A stretch of DNA of 64,000 nucleotides from Microbacteriaceae bacterium MWH-Ta3 (GCA_003053925.1 QBKD01000001.1:434001-498000); one strand, 5' to 3'; counted from the stretch's first letter, positions 1-9,965 are shown. Notes: a model not told the origin generated them from the sequence alone. Translations and numbers: made by a program.

Positions 1-724
1 CGTGCACGGTGCAGATTCCCGCGTGGCCACTTGTGAGGGCCACGGTCATGTCCAATATTTCGGGGCCGCGAACTTCGCCCACTACCAACCAATCGGGCCG
101 CATCCGCATGCTCGATCTCACGAGGTCGCGCAACGACACAGCGCCCGCGCCGTCTGCCGTGGGCGGCACCGTGGACAACGACACCACATGCGGGTGTTGC
201 GGAGCCAATTCCGGCACATCCTCGGCAATCACGATCCGCCGCGAATGGTCCACCAGTTCCAGTGCTAGTCGGGCCAGTGTGGTTTTTCCTGCGCCCGTCG
301 CACCCGCTATCAGAATGCTGTCACCGCGGCGAACCCACTCGGACACGGTGTCGCGAATCGACCGGCCGTGCCGATCAACAAAGCTCTCGAGGCTCGTCGC
401 CGCTTCGGGGTGGAAACGCAACGAGAGCTCGACCCCACTGGGAGATGCCGGCGGCAACACCACGTTCACGCGCACGCGATGGCCAATCGCACCGTCGCCG
501 ATGGGATGCGCATCGTCAACGGTTCGTCCGGCAAGTTCCATCAGCGCAACGGCAACGAACCGTGTGGTGGCCGGGTCGAGCCTCAGGGACTCAGATTTCA
601 CCATCCCAGCACCCGAATCCACCCACACATCGCCACGGGCCGTCACGCACACATCGCGCACGGCGGGGGTAATCGCGCCGACCAAGGGGCCGAGGGCGAC
701 GGTCAACGCGCGCGACAGAAACAT
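1..724 (-). CDS. Tad/Flp pilus assembly ATPase (TadA/CpaF family), 3' end cut by window edge
   Basis: Reading the minus strand from the ATG at 722-724 gives an open frame of about 241 codons that runs off position 1. It holds a Walker A motif (GATGAGKTT, near residue 140), an IVIAEDVPEL Walker-B-like segment, the SMRMRPDWLVVGEVRG Asp/Arg block and a terminal SGHAGICTVH His box. These are hallmarks of secretion ATPases that power type IVc (Tad) pilus assembly at the inner face of the membrane. The start is the first ATG giving a normal-length N-terminal domain and has no obvious ribosome site. The gene points away from acs. The plus-strand open frames here are shadows of it. The pilus partners would lie to the left of the window. 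Confidence 0.88.
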   Translation of the reverse strand, partial: MFLSRALTVALGPLVGAITPAVRDVCVTARGDVWVDSGAGMVKSESLRLDPATTRFVAVALMELAGRTVDDAHPIGDGAIGHRVRVNVVLPPASPSGVELSLRFHPEAATSLESFVDRHGRSIRDTVSEWVRRGDSILIAGATGAGKTTLARLALELVDHSRRIVIAEDVPELAPQHPHVVSLSTVPPTADGAGAVSLRDLVRSSMRMRPDWLVVGEVRGPEILDMTVALTSGHAGICTVH

Positions 725-896
725 GGTTCGACTATCGCCGAATTGCTGGCCAACAGCCCCACAGAGGCTCGAACCTGTGCAGAACCAACAATATTTTCCC
801 GTTGTGCAGTAATTGTCCACGCACATCGGTTTAGACTGGCGAATGCCTCTCTGTGAGGCACGCACAACTATTCACGACACGGATCAAGGACGATAA

Positions 897-2837
897 ATGT
901 CGACAACGATTGACAGCCTGCTGCACGAAAACCGCCACTTCCCGCCCAGCGCTGAGTTCAGTGCCAACGCCATTGCGAAGCCCGAAATTTACGACGAGGC
1001 GCGCGCCGACCGTCTGGCATTCTGGGCTACTCAGGCGCGAGAACTGCACTGGCACACCCCCTTCACCGAGGTGCTCGACTGGTCGAACGCCCCCTTCGCA
1101 CGCTGGTTTGGCGACGGCGAGATCAACGTTGCGTACAACTGCCTGGACCGCCACGTTATTGCCGGTCACGGCGACCGCGTTGCTCTGCACTTCGAGGGCG
1201 AACCCGGCGATACCCGCAGCATCACCTATGCCGAGCTCACGAGCGAGGTCAAGAAGGCTGCCAACATGCTGGCAAGTCTGGGCGTGAAGCAGGGCGACCG
1301 CGTGGCTATTTATATGCCCGTAATCCCCGAGACGGTGGTAGCAATGTTGGCCTGCGCACGTTTAGGCGCAATCCACTCGGTGATCTTCGGCGGATTCAGC
1401 GCCGAAAGCCTGCGCTCGCGCATTGTGGATGCCGGCGCGACCGTGGTTATCACCGCTGACGGCGGTTACCGCAAGGGCTCCGTCTTCGCACTGAAGCCCG
1501 CCGTCGACGAGGCCGTCGCGGGCATCGAGACCGTCGAGCACGTCGTTGTCGTGAAGCGTGGCGGCAATGAGGTTGTGTGGAACGAACGCGACATCTGGTG
1601 GCACGACGCCATCGCCCCCATGAACGACGACCACGTGGCCCAGGGCTTCGAGTCCGAGAACCCGCTGTTCATTCTGTACACCTCGGGCACTACTGGTGCA
1701 CCCAAGGGAATCTTGCACACCAGTGGCGGTTACCTGACGCAGGCTGCGTTTACGCATCGCAACGTATTTGACCTGCACCCCGAAACCGATGTGTACTGGT
1801 GCACCGCCGACGTGGGCTGGATTACCGGCCACTCCTATGTCGCGTACGGTCCCCTTGCCAATGGCGCTACCCAGGTGCTGTACGAAGGCACCCCGGACTT
1901 CCCGGAACCGGGCCGCTGGTGGGACATCATCGAAAAGTACAAGGTGTCTATCTTCTACACCGCCCCCACCGCCATTCGCTCGTTCATGAAGATGGGCCGC
2001 GAGATTCCGCAGGCCCGCGATCTGTCCTCGCTGCGCGTGCTGGGCTCGGTGGGTGAACCCATCAACCCCGAGGCATGGATGTGGTATCGCGAAGTCATCG
2101 GTGGCAACACCTGTCCCATCGTGGACACCTGGTGGCAAACCGAGACGGGCGCCATCATGATTGCCGCTATGCCCGGAATCACGAACACCAAGCCCGGTTC
2201 GGCACAGGTTCCGATTCCCGGCATCACGATCGATGTTGTTACCGAGGAGGGCACGCACGTTGGGCCCGAGGCGGGCGGTCTGTTGGTCGTCAGCGAACCG
2301 TGGCCCTCCATGCTTCGTGGAATTTGGGGCGACCCCGATCGCTACAAGGACACCTACTGGGATAAGTTCGGCGACAAGTATTTCGCCGGCGATGGCGCGC
2401 ACCTCGATGCCGATGGTGATGTCTGGCTGTTGGGTCGTGTGGACGATGTCATGAATGTGTCGGGCCACCGCCTGTCCACCATGGAAATCGAGTCGGCGCT
2501 GGTGTCCAACCACCACGTTGCCGAGGCCGCTGTGATTGGCGCGAGCGACGAAACCACGGGTCAGGCGGTTGTTGCGTTCGTGATCCTGAAGCGTCGCGCC
2601 AAGGAGGAACTGGGCCACGCCGACGCGATCAAGGAACTTCGTGCTCATGTCGCCAAGGAAATTGGTGCGATTGCACGCCCGCGTGACATCTATTTGGTCG
2701 AGGAACTGCCGAAGACTCGCTCGGGCAAAATCATGCGCCGACTGCTGCGCGATATCGCCGAAGGCCGCGAAATTGGCGACACGTCGACCCTGACCGACAT
2801 CAATGTTGTCACGCAGATTGACAATCAGGTTCCGTAA
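897..2837 (+). CDS. acs: Acetyl-CoA synthetase (AMP-forming)
   Basis: A 646-residue acetate:CoA ligase that activates acetate through acetyl-AMP to acetyl-CoA in the cytoplasm. The N-terminal ACS domain ([15 protein letters not shown]) is followed by the AMP-binding motif [11 protein letters not shown] (261-271), the WWQTETG substrate pocket and the C-terminal TRSGKIMRR segment, whose Lys611 is the lysine usually acetylated to switch Acs off. The length is normal for the family. The ATG at 897 follows an AAGGA ribosome site by about seven bases. A strong hairpin terminator follows. A longer paralogue lies at 57932-60037. Substrate range (acetate versus propionate) cannot be settled by eye. 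Confidence 0.95.
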   Translation: MSTTIDSLLHENRHFPPSAEFSANAIAKPEIYDEARADRLAFWATQARELHWHTPFTEVLDWSNAPFARWFGDGEINVAYNCLDRHVIAGHGDRVALHFEGEPGDTRSITYAELTSEVKKAANMLASLGVKQGDRVAIYMPVIPETVVAMLACARLGAIHSVIFGGFSAESLRSRIVDAGATVVITADGGYRKGSVFALKPAVDEAVAGIETVEHVVVVKRGGNEVVWNERDIWWHDAIAPMNDDHVAQGFESENPLFILYTSGTTGAPKGILHTSGGYLTQAAFTHRNVFDLHPETDVYWCTADVGWITGHSYVAYGPLANGATQVLYEGTPDFPEPGRWWDIIEKYKVSIFYTAPTAIRSFMKMGREIPQARDLSSLRVLGSVGEPINPEAWMWYREVIGGNTCPIVDTWWQTETGAIMIAAMPGITNTKPGSAQVPIPGITIDVVTEEGTHVGPEAGGLLVVSEPWPSMLRGIWGDPDRYKDTYWDKFGDKYFAGDGAHLDADGDVWLLGRVDDVMNVSGHRLSTMEIESALVSNHHVAEAAVIGASDETTGQAVVAFVILKRRAKEELGHADAIKELRAHVAKEIGAIARPRDIYLVEELPKTRSGKIMRRLLRDIAEGREIGDTSTLTDINVVTQIDNQVP

Positions 2838-2851
2838 CCTGCGCACAACGC

Positions 2852-2886
2852 TGAAGGCCGGCTCGCAAATCGCGGGCCGGCCTTCA
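2852..2886 (+). terminator. Terminator hairpin after acs
   Basis: A 15-bp inverted repeat (TGAAGGCCGGCTCGC and GCGGGCCGGCCTTCA, one G-U pair) closes a short loop just after the acs stop. There is no long T run. It sits between the converging acs and ridA genes and may serve both. Confidence 0.8.
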
Positions 2887-2903
2887 GTGCTTAACGACTG
2901 CGC

Positions 2904-3362
2904 CTAGGCGAATTCGACAATCAATTCCAGTTCAACCGGCGCATCTAATGGCAGAACCGCAACGCCCACGGCACTGCGAGCATGCTTGCCCACCTCGCCG
3001 AAGAACTCAACCAATGCGTCGCTTGCACCGTTTGCCACGGCGGGCTGCGCGGTGAAGCCCGGAGCAGACGCCACGAAAACGACGAGCTTCACGATTTTCG
3101 TGATGCGATCGAGGGATCCGATCTCACTCTTCACGGCCGCAAGCGCATTGAGAACCGCGGTGCGCGCCATGACGGCCGCGTCCTCGGTGGTCACCGATTC
3201 ACCCAACTTTCCGGTTGCGGGCAGTGCGCCGTTCACGAACGGCAGCTGCCCCGCGGTGAATACCAGCGAACCGCTGACGGTAGCGGGCAGATACGAGGCA
3301 ACGGGCTTGGCCACCTCGGGGATAACGATGCCGCGCTGCGCGAGTTGTGCCTCAAAACTCAT
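2904..3362 (-). CDS. RidA family enamine/imine deaminase
   Basis: A 152-residue protein of the YjgF/YER057c/UK114 family. It reads VSGSLVFTAGQLPFVNGALPATGKL near the N terminus and ARSAVGVAVLPLDAPVELELIVEF at the C terminus, the usual RidA fold signatures. The long-form variant (about 150 residues) is common in actinobacteria. Family members hydrolyse reactive 2-aminoacrylate imines made by PLP enzymes. The ATG follows an AAGGAA ribosome site. It is co-directional with and downstream of the DUF4177 gene (18-base gap), so the two are probably one transcript. The arginine that defines active RidA was not mapped with certainty. Confidence 0.85.
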   Translation of the reverse strand: MSFEAQLAQRGIVIPEVAKPVASYLPATVSGSLVFTAGQLPFVNGALPATGKLGESVTTEDAAVMARTAVLNALAAVKSEIGSLDRITKIVKLVVFVASAPGFTAQPAVANGASDALVEFFGEVGKHARSAVGVAVLPLDAPVELELIVEFA

Positions 3363-3380
3363 ACTGTATTTCCTTCGAAC

Positions 3381-3536
3381 TTAGCCCTGAACGGGACGCT
3401 TCATGAATGCGATGAGGCCGCCATCGACGTTCGTCACGATTTGGACGAGCTCCCAGCCTTCTTCACCCCAGTTGTTCAGGATCGCTGTTTCGTTGTGAAT
3501 CAGCAGGGGCGTAGTCACATATTCCCAGGTCGTCAC
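3381..3536 (-). CDS. DUF4177 domain small protein
   Basis: A protein of about 51 residues with the DUF4177 pattern (TWEYVTTPLLIHN, NNWGEEGWELVQ, MKRPV). Function is unknown. I place the start at the GTG at 3534-3536 because a GGAG ribosome site (3542-3545) lies five bases upstream. An ATG at 3563 would add nine residues but would leave only 20 bases to the divergent PBP gene and would put the ribosome site inside the frame. In related genomes this protein usually sits between ridA and the bifunctional PBP gene, as here. Confidence 0.8.
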   Translation of the reverse strand: MTTWEYVTTPLLIHNETAILNNWGEEGWELVQIVTNVDGGLIAFMKRPVQG

Positions 3537-3583
3537 GCGCACTCCAATCGGTATTTTTTGCACACTTAGGTAACCTTGAGTCT

Positions 3584-6118
3584 ATGGCGACCAATCCTCT
3601 TTCGCGTTTCATCAACAACTCAAGCTCGTGGCTTGGGCTGGGCGTAATTGGCGCCATCTCAGGTGTCCTGGTAACAGTGATGATCACCCCGCTATTGGCC
3701 ATTGGCGGAATTACGATGGCGAACACCATTGGCGTATTCGACGCCCTGCCCGAATACATCGAGGTCGGCCGCCAGGCGCAGAAGAACTCCATTTGGATTC
3801 AGAAGACCAGCAACCCCGAAGACGGTCACGTGAAGATCGCCGAGGTCTACTGGCAGAACCGTGACGAGGCCGCGAGCGACGAGGTCAGCCAGTACCTGAA
3901 AGATGCCGCCGTTGCCGGTGAAGACCGCCGCTTTTACGAGCACAAGGGTGTGGATATTCAGGGTGTCATTCGTGCTGCCATCGGCAACGTCGCGAGTGGT
4001 GGGGTAACCTCGGGTGCCTCGACTTTGACCATGCAGGTCGTCAAGAATATCTTTGTTCAGCGCGCCGAAGCTCTGACCGATCCCGAGGAACGGGATGCGG
4101 CCTACGCCGAGGCAACCGCAACGAACGTGTCCCGCAAGCTCAAGGAAATGAAGCTGGCTATCGGCCTCGAGAAGCGTTACAGCAAGGACGAAATTCTGCT
4201 GTCGTATTTGAACATTTCCGGCTTCGGCGGAAACACCTACGGCGTGGAATCGGCTGCACACCTGTACTTCGGCAAGAGTGCCGCCGAGGTCACCTTGGCC
4301 GAGGCCGCCTCGCTGATTGCCATCGTGCAGTACCCCGAGCTGCGAAACCTCAGCAAGCCCGAAAACTACGAAGCTAACCAGGCACGTCGTGATGTGATTC
4401 TTCGGGCCATGCTCGAGGAAGGCTACGTCACCCAGGCTGAATTTAACGAGGCCATCAACACGCCCGTCAACGACGAGTACGTCACACTGACCGAGCCCAC
4501 CAGCGGCTGCATCGCGGCAAACAAGTACACGCGCTACTTCTGCGACTACGTGGTGCGCAACGTTCAGAACTTCGAGGCATTAGGCGCCACCCCCGATCAG
4601 CGCATCGAAAACTGGCGCGTGGGCGGGTATTCGTTGTACACCACCATGAACTACTCGCTGCAGAAGGTTGCACAGACACAGGTGTGGAAGGTTCCCGCAA
4701 AGGAAACCCGACTCAGCCTGGGTAGCGTCTCGGACAGCATCGAGGTTGGCACCGGCCGTGTTCTGACGATGGCGCAAAACACGATTTTCAATGACAGCCT
4801 CGAGGGCGGCGGCGCGGGCACCTCGGCCGTGAACTTTTCGACCGACCGGGATTACGGTGGATCGGGTGGATTCAACACGGGTTCGACCTACAAGGTTTTC
4901 GCGCTGATTGCCTGGCTGCAGGCCGGACACGGGCTGAATGAGGTGGTTGACGCCTCGGAGTTTGAAAAGAACCAGGCTGCGTTCGTTGATACCTGCACCG
5001 ATGGCGGCGGGCCGTGGGGCGGCACATGGAAGTTCAAGAATGACTCGAAGGCCGCGCCCGCTGTGACCGTTTCGCAGGCCGTGAGCGCCTCGATTAACTC
5101 CGCGTTTGCATCGATTGGCGAGCAGCTGGACCAGTGCGCGATTCGTGCCGCAGCCGAATCACTGGGCGTTCACCGTGCAGACGGCGCTCCTCTGAAAACA
5201 AACCCTGCGGCCGTGCTGGGAACGAACGAACTTGCCCCGCTCACGCTCGCCGCTGCGTGGGCCGGAATCGCCAACGGTGGAATCTACTGCGCACCGATCG
5301 TTCTGGACTACGCCACCAACGGCGCAGGCGAGAAGCTGGACGGGCAAACCCCCCAGTGCGCGCAGACCCTGGACCCCGGCGTTGCTGCGGCCGCAGCAAA
5401 GGCCATGGCGGGCGTGATGAATGGCGGAACGGGTAACGCATCGAACCCGGGTGGCCAGCCCATTATCGGTAAGACCGGTACCGCCGACTCGTCGGTACAG
5501 ACCTGGATTGTGGTCAGCACGCGCAAGGTTGCGACCGCTACCTGGGTGGGCAACATCGTGGGCAAGTACCCTATGCGCAGCTACCCCAACGGCGCCAGCT
5601 TCCGTCACCAGATCACGCGTGCCGTGATGGGCGAGGCCAACGCGCAGTACGGCGGAGGCTCGTTCCCCACTCCCCCCAGCCGATTCCTGTCCGGTGGCGG
5701 TGTGAAAGTTCCCGCACTGCGCGGACTGACCATCGAAGAGGCCACTGCGCTGCTGGAAGGCCTCGGATTCGAGGTTACCGCCGGCCGACAGGTGGATTCA
5801 CCCGTCCCTGCCGGCAGCATCCTGTCGTCGACTCCAGCCGAAGGGTCCACACTCGCGAAGGGCCAGAAGGTGGCACTCAACGTATCGGTGGGTGGCAAGT
5901 TCACCATGCCGAACTTCCTCGCGGCGTATTACAGCGAATCCACTGCCCGCGCGACGCTATTGAACCGCGGCGCCACGAACATCACCACGCTCTGCACTCC
6001 CACCACGCCGACACTGACGCAGGTCGGTCGCGTTGTGGCTCAAACACCTGCGGCGGAGAAGAGCGTCGGATACAACGACCCGGTCACCATCACTGTCGTG
6101 CGATCGACGTGTCCGTAA
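3584..6118 (+). CDS. Bifunctional class A penicillin-binding protein with PASTA domains
   Basis: An 844-residue membrane-anchored peptidoglycan glycosyltransferase/transpeptidase. One N-terminal membrane segment (about 20-45) is followed by a GT51 domain with the catalytic Glu in AGEDRRFYEH (E113). The transpeptidase domain has GSTYK (Ser434, Lys437), SIN (503-505) and GKTGTA (K630). Two PASTA-like repeats fill about 707-772 and 773-844; the second is degenerate and ends in Cys-Pro. PASTA domains bind muropeptides or lipid II. The gene overlaps the next one at TAATG, suggesting translational coupling. It resembles PonA/PbpA-type enzymes of actinobacteria. Confidence 0.95.
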   Translation: MATNPLSRFINNSSSWLGLGVIGAISGVLVTVMITPLLAIGGITMANTIGVFDALPEYIEVGRQAQKNSIWIQKTSNPEDGHVKIAEVYWQNRDEAASDEVSQYLKDAAVAGEDRRFYEHKGVDIQGVIRAAIGNVASGGVTSGASTLTMQVVKNIFVQRAEALTDPEERDAAYAEATATNVSRKLKEMKLAIGLEKRYSKDEILLSYLNISGFGGNTYGVESAAHLYFGKSAAEVTLAEAASLIAIVQYPELRNLSKPENYEANQARRDVILRAMLEEGYVTQAEFNEAINTPVNDEYVTLTEPTSGCIAANKYTRYFCDYVVRNVQNFEALGATPDQRIENWRVGGYSLYTTMNYSLQKVAQTQVWKVPAKETRLSLGSVSDSIEVGTGRVLTMAQNTIFNDSLEGGGAGTSAVNFSTDRDYGGSGGFNTGSTYKVFALIAWLQAGHGLNEVVDASEFEKNQAAFVDTCTDGGGPWGGTWKFKNDSKAAPAVTVSQAVSASINSAFASIGEQLDQCAIRAAAESLGVHRADGAPLKTNPAAVLGTNELAPLTLAAAWAGIANGGIYCAPIVLDYATNGAGEKLDGQTPQCAQTLDPGVAAAAAKAMAGVMNGGTGNASNPGGQPIIGKTGTADSSVQTWIVVSTRKVATATWVGNIVGKYPMRSYPNGASFRHQITRAVMGEANAQYGGGSFPTPPSRFLSGGGVKVPALRGLTIEEATALLEGLGFEVTAGRQVDSPVPAGSILSSTPAEGSTLAKGQKVALNVSVGGKFTMPNFLAAYYSESTARATLLNRGATNITTLCTPTTPTLTQVGRVVAQTPAAEKSVGYNDPVTITVVRSTCP

Positions 6119-7044
6119 TGAACGCTCGGTCCGTGCTGGGTGGCCTTGCGGCTCTCGCCGCGGGAGCAATCGCGTACGGGGTGGTGATCGAGCGCAATTT
6201 GTTCGGCGTGCGCGTGGAAACCTGCGATGTGCTGCCGGCCGGCACTGAACCGATTACCGTGCTGCACATTAGCGATCTGCACCTGGCCCCCTGGCAAACT
6301 CGGAAGATCGAGTGGGTGCGTGGACTTGCCTCCACCCGTCCCGACCTCGTCATTGTTACCGGTGATTCACTGGGGCACGCCGATGCGCTTCCTGCGCTAC
6401 GACGTGCGCTAGCGCCTCTGGCCGGAATCCCGGGTGTGTACGTTCACGGGTCGAACGACTATTACGCGCCACACATCCCCAACCCCGCCACGTACCTGTG
6501 GCGGCCGTCCGAATTGTCCGAGGACCGCGAGGAGCTCGATGTTGCGGGCCTCGAGGCGCTCTACGCCGATTTGGGCTGGGTGGGGTTGAACAACGCCGCA
6601 CACACACTGACGGTCAATGGCTCGCGAATCCTTTTCGCCGGAACAGACGACCCGCACATCGGGCGTGATCGCCTTGATCTTCTGACCGGCGCCATCGAGG
6701 CCGAATGCGAGACCGAAACCGCCATCGACACGGTGATCGGTGTCACGCATGCGCCGTACCGCCGAGTGCTCAACGCATTGACAACTCTGGGCGCCGACAC
6801 GATCTTTGCAGGCCACACCCACGGCGGCCAACTGTGCCTGCCCGGCATCGGTGCGCTGACCACGAACAGCGACCTGCCTCGTGCCCTCGCTCGGGGCCTG
6901 AGCGTGTGGAATCACGAGGGCCGCAGTTCATTCCTCAACGTCTCGGCCGGCTTGGGCACCTCGATTTACGCGCCCATGCGTTTCGCGTGCCCGCCGGAAG
7001 CCGTGCTGGTGTCACTGCGCCCAGGCGAAATCGGGTATTCTTGA
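6118..7044 (+). CDS. Membrane-anchored metallophosphoesterase
   Basis: A protein of about 308 residues of the calcineurin-like phosphoesterase superfamily. The metal-binding blocks HISDLHL, VTGDSL, HGSNDYY and GHTHGGQ are all present in order. An N-terminal hydrophobic stretch (GGLAALAAGAIAYGVVIE) should anchor it. The ATG at 6118 overlaps the stop of the PBP gene (TAATG); a GTG at 6109 is an alternative. Relatives of the YkuE/YaeI type act on envelope lipids such as UDP-diacylglucosamine, but the substrate here is unknown. Coupling to the PBP suggests an envelope role. Confidence 0.88.
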   Translation: MNARSVLGGLAALAAGAIAYGVVIERNLFGVRVETCDVLPAGTEPITVLHISDLHLAPWQTRKIEWVRGLASTRPDLVIVTGDSLGHADALPALRRALAPLAGIPGVYVHGSNDYYAPHIPNPATYLWRPSELSEDREELDVAGLEALYADLGWVGLNNAAHTLTVNGSRILFAGTDDPHIGRDRLDLLTGAIEAECETETAIDTVIGVTHAPYRRVLNALTTLGADTIFAGHTHGGQLCLPGIGALTTNSDLPRALARGLSVWNHEGRSSFLNVSAGLGTSIYAPMRFACPPEAVLVSLRPGEIGYS

Positions 7045-7062
7045 CACGAGCCTTCGGGCTCG

Positions 7063-7139
7063 CGGGGTGTGGCGCAGCTTGGTAGCGCGCGTCGTTCGGG
7101 ACGACGAGGTCGCAGGTTCAAATCCTGTTACCCCGACCA
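7063..7139 (+). tRNA. tRNA-Pro (CGG)
   Basis: A full cloverleaf: acceptor CGGGGTG paired with TACCCCG, D arm GCGCAGCTTGGTAGCGC, anticodon stem CGTCG/CGACG around the loop TTCGGGA (anticodon CGG), and T arm with GGTTCAAATCC. The 3' CCA is encoded (7137-7139). The upstream sequence TCGGGTATTCTTGA, a likely -10 region, is also found before tRNA-Thr. Confidence 0.96.
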
Positions 7140-7144
7140 GCAAG

Positions 7145-7176
7145 AGCCGTGGAGGCAAAAGTTTCCACGGCTTTTC
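7145..7176 (+). terminator. Terminator after tRNA-Pro
   Basis: AGCCGTGGA and TCCACGGCT form a 9-bp stem followed by TTTTCC, directly downstream of the tRNA. Confidence 0.85.
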
Positions 7177-7240
7177 CTTTACCCGGACAACTCAACCATC
7201 CTGACTTCTTGGCGCTTTCGCAGCACGCATAGAATAAACT

Positions 7241-7774
7241 ATGCTCACAAAATCTCGGCAACTGCACTCGCGTGGCGTGAACACACTGACAGCGCAACAG
7301 AAAGCAGTGATCGCCGTTGTGTCGATCGGTGTACTCGCTCTGCTTTCGGCCGTGGCCTGGATGCTCACCATTCCGGCTCCGCGAGATTTTTCCCTTGAGT
7401 ACTTCCATCCGACCGCATACAACGACCATCATGGGGCAGCGGAGGCGTATCTCTCAGAGCTTCGCGATCAAACAGGCGCAGTCTGTGCTTCTGCCGACAA
7501 TACGTGCGAGCAAGCGTTCGTCAACGACTTCGTCACGATCTATCAATACTCGTCAATTGACGCAGCCAGGGACAGCGCAACCATGATTGGCTCTGATGCC
7601 TATCGCTGCGATCTACTCGTTGTGCACTTTACGGACTCGCCTGCTGATGCCACCCTGCGACGTGACGTAGAAAAGGTTGTGCACGACACGCGCCTGCTCG
7701 ACCCAGGAAAGATTCCCGTCAGCTGGCGCCTCGATTTCTGGAATATTGACCCTCACGCGTGCGACCCGCGCTAG
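7241..7774 (+). CDS. Hypothetical membrane-anchored or exported protein
   Basis: A 177-residue protein I do not recognise. It has a short basic N terminus and one hydrophobic segment (about 20-45, AVIAVVSIGVLALLSAVAWML), then a soluble extracytoplasmic part of about 130 residues. Four cysteines in the soluble part (VCASADNTC, YRCDLL, HACDPR) could form two disulfides. The start is preceded by TAGAAT five bases upstream with no ribosome site, consistent with a leaderless transcript. Its base composition is slightly more AT-rich than its neighbours, and it lies just beyond a tRNA gene, a common insertion site. Transfer is possible but unproven. Confidence 0.7.
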   Translation: MLTKSRQLHSRGVNTLTAQQKAVIAVVSIGVLALLSAVAWMLTIPAPRDFSLEYFHPTAYNDHHGAAEAYLSELRDQTGAVCASADNTCEQAFVNDFVTIYQYSSIDAARDSATMIGSDAYRCDLLVVHFTDSPADATLRRDVEKVVHDTRLLDPGKIPVSWRLDFWNIDPHACDPR

Positions 7775-7788
7775 TAGGTGCCAAAGTT

Positions 7789-8358
7789 TCAGGCGACGAG
7801 CGTCGCGCCGGCCTTCGCCATTTCACTCAATGCCGCGATGCTTGACTCGGGGGCAACGCCCACGGTCAGGCGCGTGATTACGCGCACGGCAAGCCCCTCG
7901 GTTACGGCGTCGACTGCACTGGCTCGCACACAGTGGTCGGTGGCGATTCCCACGATGTCGACGGCCGTGATGCCGTGGTCGATCAACACGCTCGCAAGCG
8001 TCTCGCCGCCATCGGTGAATCCCTGGAACGCCGAATAGGCGGGAATTCCCTGGCCCTTCTTCACGTGCACCGCGATGCCCGAGACATCCAGATTGGCGTG
8101 ATACTCGGCGCCCGACGTTCCCGCAACACAGTGCGGCGGCCAGGTGTCGACAAAATCGGGAGCATCGGCAAAGTGCCCGCCGTTGCTGTCATCGGGGTTG
8201 TGCCAATCGCGCGATGCCACAACCAGCGCATAGTCGCCCTGATGCTGCGCGAGGTACTCGCTGATATCCGCCGCGACACGAGCGCCGCCCGCAACAGCAA
8301 GAGCGCCGCCCTCGGTGAAGTCGTTTTGTGCGTCGACAATTAGCAGCGCAGTGGGCAT
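7789..8358 (-). CDS. pncA: Nicotinamidase (isochorismatase-like hydrolase)
   Basis: A 189-residue cysteine hydrolase that deaminates nicotinamide to nicotinate for NAD salvage. It reads ALLIVDAQNDF (Asp9), SRDWHNPDDS (metal-binding Asp51/His53), VKKGQ (Lys100/101) and GIATDHCV (Cys143), the PncA catalytic and metal sets. The length matches bacterial PncA. Its ATG overlaps the stop of the upstream carboxypeptidase gene (ATGA), so the two are translationally coupled. PncA activates pyrazinamide in mycobacteria, but that is not implied here. Confidence 0.93.
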   Translation of the reverse strand: MPTALLIVDAQNDFTEGGALAVAGGARVAADISEYLAQHQGDYALVVASRDWHNPDDSNGGHFADAPDFVDTWPPHCVAGTSGAEYHANLDVSGIAVHVKKGQGIPAYSAFQGFTDGGETLASVLIDHGITAVDIVGIATDHCVRASAVDAVTEGLAVRVITRLTVGVAPESSIAALSEMAKAGATLVA

Positions 8359-9965
8359 CAGTATGCCGCCAGGTTGTTGCCGCAGGAATAGATGCCCGTC
8401 ACCAGGGCGTCGATGGCCGACTTGGCCGAGTCGCTGACATCGCCGTGCGTCACAATCGAGAACACCAGGCGCGTGCCGTCCTCGGCGTCAACATAGCCCG
8501 CCAGGGTGTACGCGCCAATGATCCAGCCGGTCTTCGCGTGAACTGCTCCCTGCGCGATGGCGCTATCACCGGTGAAACGCGACGACAGCGTTCCCGAACG
8601 GCCCGAGACGGGCAGTGCATCGATGATCGGCGAATACGACTTGGTGGGGTCGATAATTCCCGTCACCAACTGCGCAATGACAGCGGGCGACACAGAATTG
8701 TCCTCCGACAGCCCCGAGCCGTCGATGAAGGTCGAGCCCGTGGCGACGACGCCGGTTTCACCCAGTCCGCCCACCATCGTCTGCTGTATGGAGGCCGCGG
8801 TGCCACCCAGACCCAGTTCCACGGATGCGACTCGAATCAGCTGTTCGGCCAGGGTGTTGTCGCTGTAGGGAATCATCTGGCCAATCAACGTGGACACCGG
8901 CTGCGACTGAACGGATCCCAGAGTCACGGCCGAGGCGGTGGCGGAACCGTAGCTGATGGTGATGTCCTCGGCGAGGTTGCCGGCATCGGATAGCGCCTCG
9001 ACGAACGCGTTCGCGGCATTTGCCACGGGGTCCTTCGACCGGGGGCTTGTGGCGCGGCTGGGGTTCTGGCGGTCGCCGTCGACCATCAGAGGCACAACCT
9101 TGGCGTGGTAGCCGTCGGTGCGCTCGGATGCGGGCCAGCTGGGGTGCCAGGCGTCGGCGACCGGGAACATCGACACGTCAATCACGACGGTGGTGATGGA
9201 CGGGTCGTCCGGGTTCAATTCGGTGTACTTGGCAAGCGCCTGGGACGCAAGGTCGGCCATCGTGGGAGCGCCGGAATAGACGGTGGCGCCACCCTCGCTG
9301 AGCGTGGGGTCGCCGCCACCCACCAACACAACCGTGCCGGGCGTGACGGAATCGACCACCTTGGTCGTGAAGCGGTAATCGGCGCCCAGGATGTTCAACG
9401 CAACCGCGGCGGTCGCGAGCTTCATCGTGCTTGCGGTGGGAGCGCCCTTCTCGCCAGCAATCGACAACAGGGTCTCGCCCGTGGCGGGGTTCGTAACAAC
9501 CGCACCCAGAGTTCCCAGGTTCGCGTTGGCCGCAAGCTCTGCAACCGAACACGTGCGCAGCGGAACATCGGCGGGAAATGTGCCCGGTGTCGCGCGAACG
9601 ACGGCCTCTTCGGTGGCCACGGGGATGGGCTGGAATCCGTTGGTCGCCGCACCAACGGCGAACGCACCACCAATCACCAGCGCACCGGCAGTCGCCAGAG
9701 CGGTCACCTTGGCCCAAACGGGCATGCGCGAGATAAACGATGTCGAGGCTGCGGCAGCAGCCTCGCTGGCGGCAGAATCAGCGCCAGCAGCAGCGACGGT
9801 CGGCACGACCGTTGTTGCGAGTGCGGCATCCGCCTCGGAGTCCGAGCCCTGGCCCACCGCAGGCGTAACGGGCATGGCGACCGTGCGATCGGTCAGAGCC
9901 TCGCCCACCTCGTTCTCGGCCGGAATGTTCCACTCGAACTCGGAGTTCTCGTTCTTTTCGCTCAT
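8358..9965 (-). CDS. PBP4-type D-alanyl-D-alanine carboxypeptidase/endopeptidase
   Basis: A 535-residue serine peptidase of family S13. A long acidic, Ala-rich cytoplasmic N terminus (1-80) leads to a membrane segment (about 83-106) and the extracellular catalytic domain. The motifs are TASTMK (Ser179, Lys182), YSDN and HAKTG. The enzyme trims pentapeptide stems or cleaves cross-links in peptidoglycan. The long N-terminal tail (EFEWNIPAENE) is typical of actinobacterial homologues. The gene leads a two-gene unit with pncA. Confidence 0.93.
   Translation of the reverse strand: MSEKNENSEFEWNIPAENEVGEALTDRTVAMPVTPAVGQGSDSEADAALATTVVPTVAAAGADSAASEAAAAASTSFISRMPVWAKVTALATAGALVIGGAFAVGAATNGFQPIPVATEEAVVRATPGTFPADVPLRTCSVAELAANANLGTLGAVVTNPATGETLLSIAGEKGAPTASTMKLATAAVALNILGADYRFTTKVVDSVTPGTVVLVGGGDPTLSEGGATVYSGAPTMADLASQALAKYTELNPDDPSITTVVIDVSMFPVADAWHPSWPASERTDGYHAKVVPLMVDGDRQNPSRATSPRSKDPVANAANAFVEALSDAGNLAEDITISYGSATASAVTLGSVQSQPVSTLIGQMIPYSDNTLAEQLIRVASVELGLGGTAASIQQTMVGGLGETGVVATGSTFIDGSGLSEDNSVSPAVIAQLVTGIIDPTKSYSPIIDALPVSGRSGTLSSRFTGDSAIAQGAVHAKTGWIIGAYTLAGYVDAEDGTRLVFSIVTHGDVSDSAKSAIDALVTGIYSCGNNLAAY

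Noticed and set aside
9-812. 267-codon plus-strand open frame at the left edge
   Set aside because: It is the antisense shadow of the Tad ATPase, whose Walker motifs are clear on the minus strand.
1362-2846. 494-codon minus-strand open frame
   Set aside because: Exact antisense of acs with no recognisable domain; explained by codon bias.
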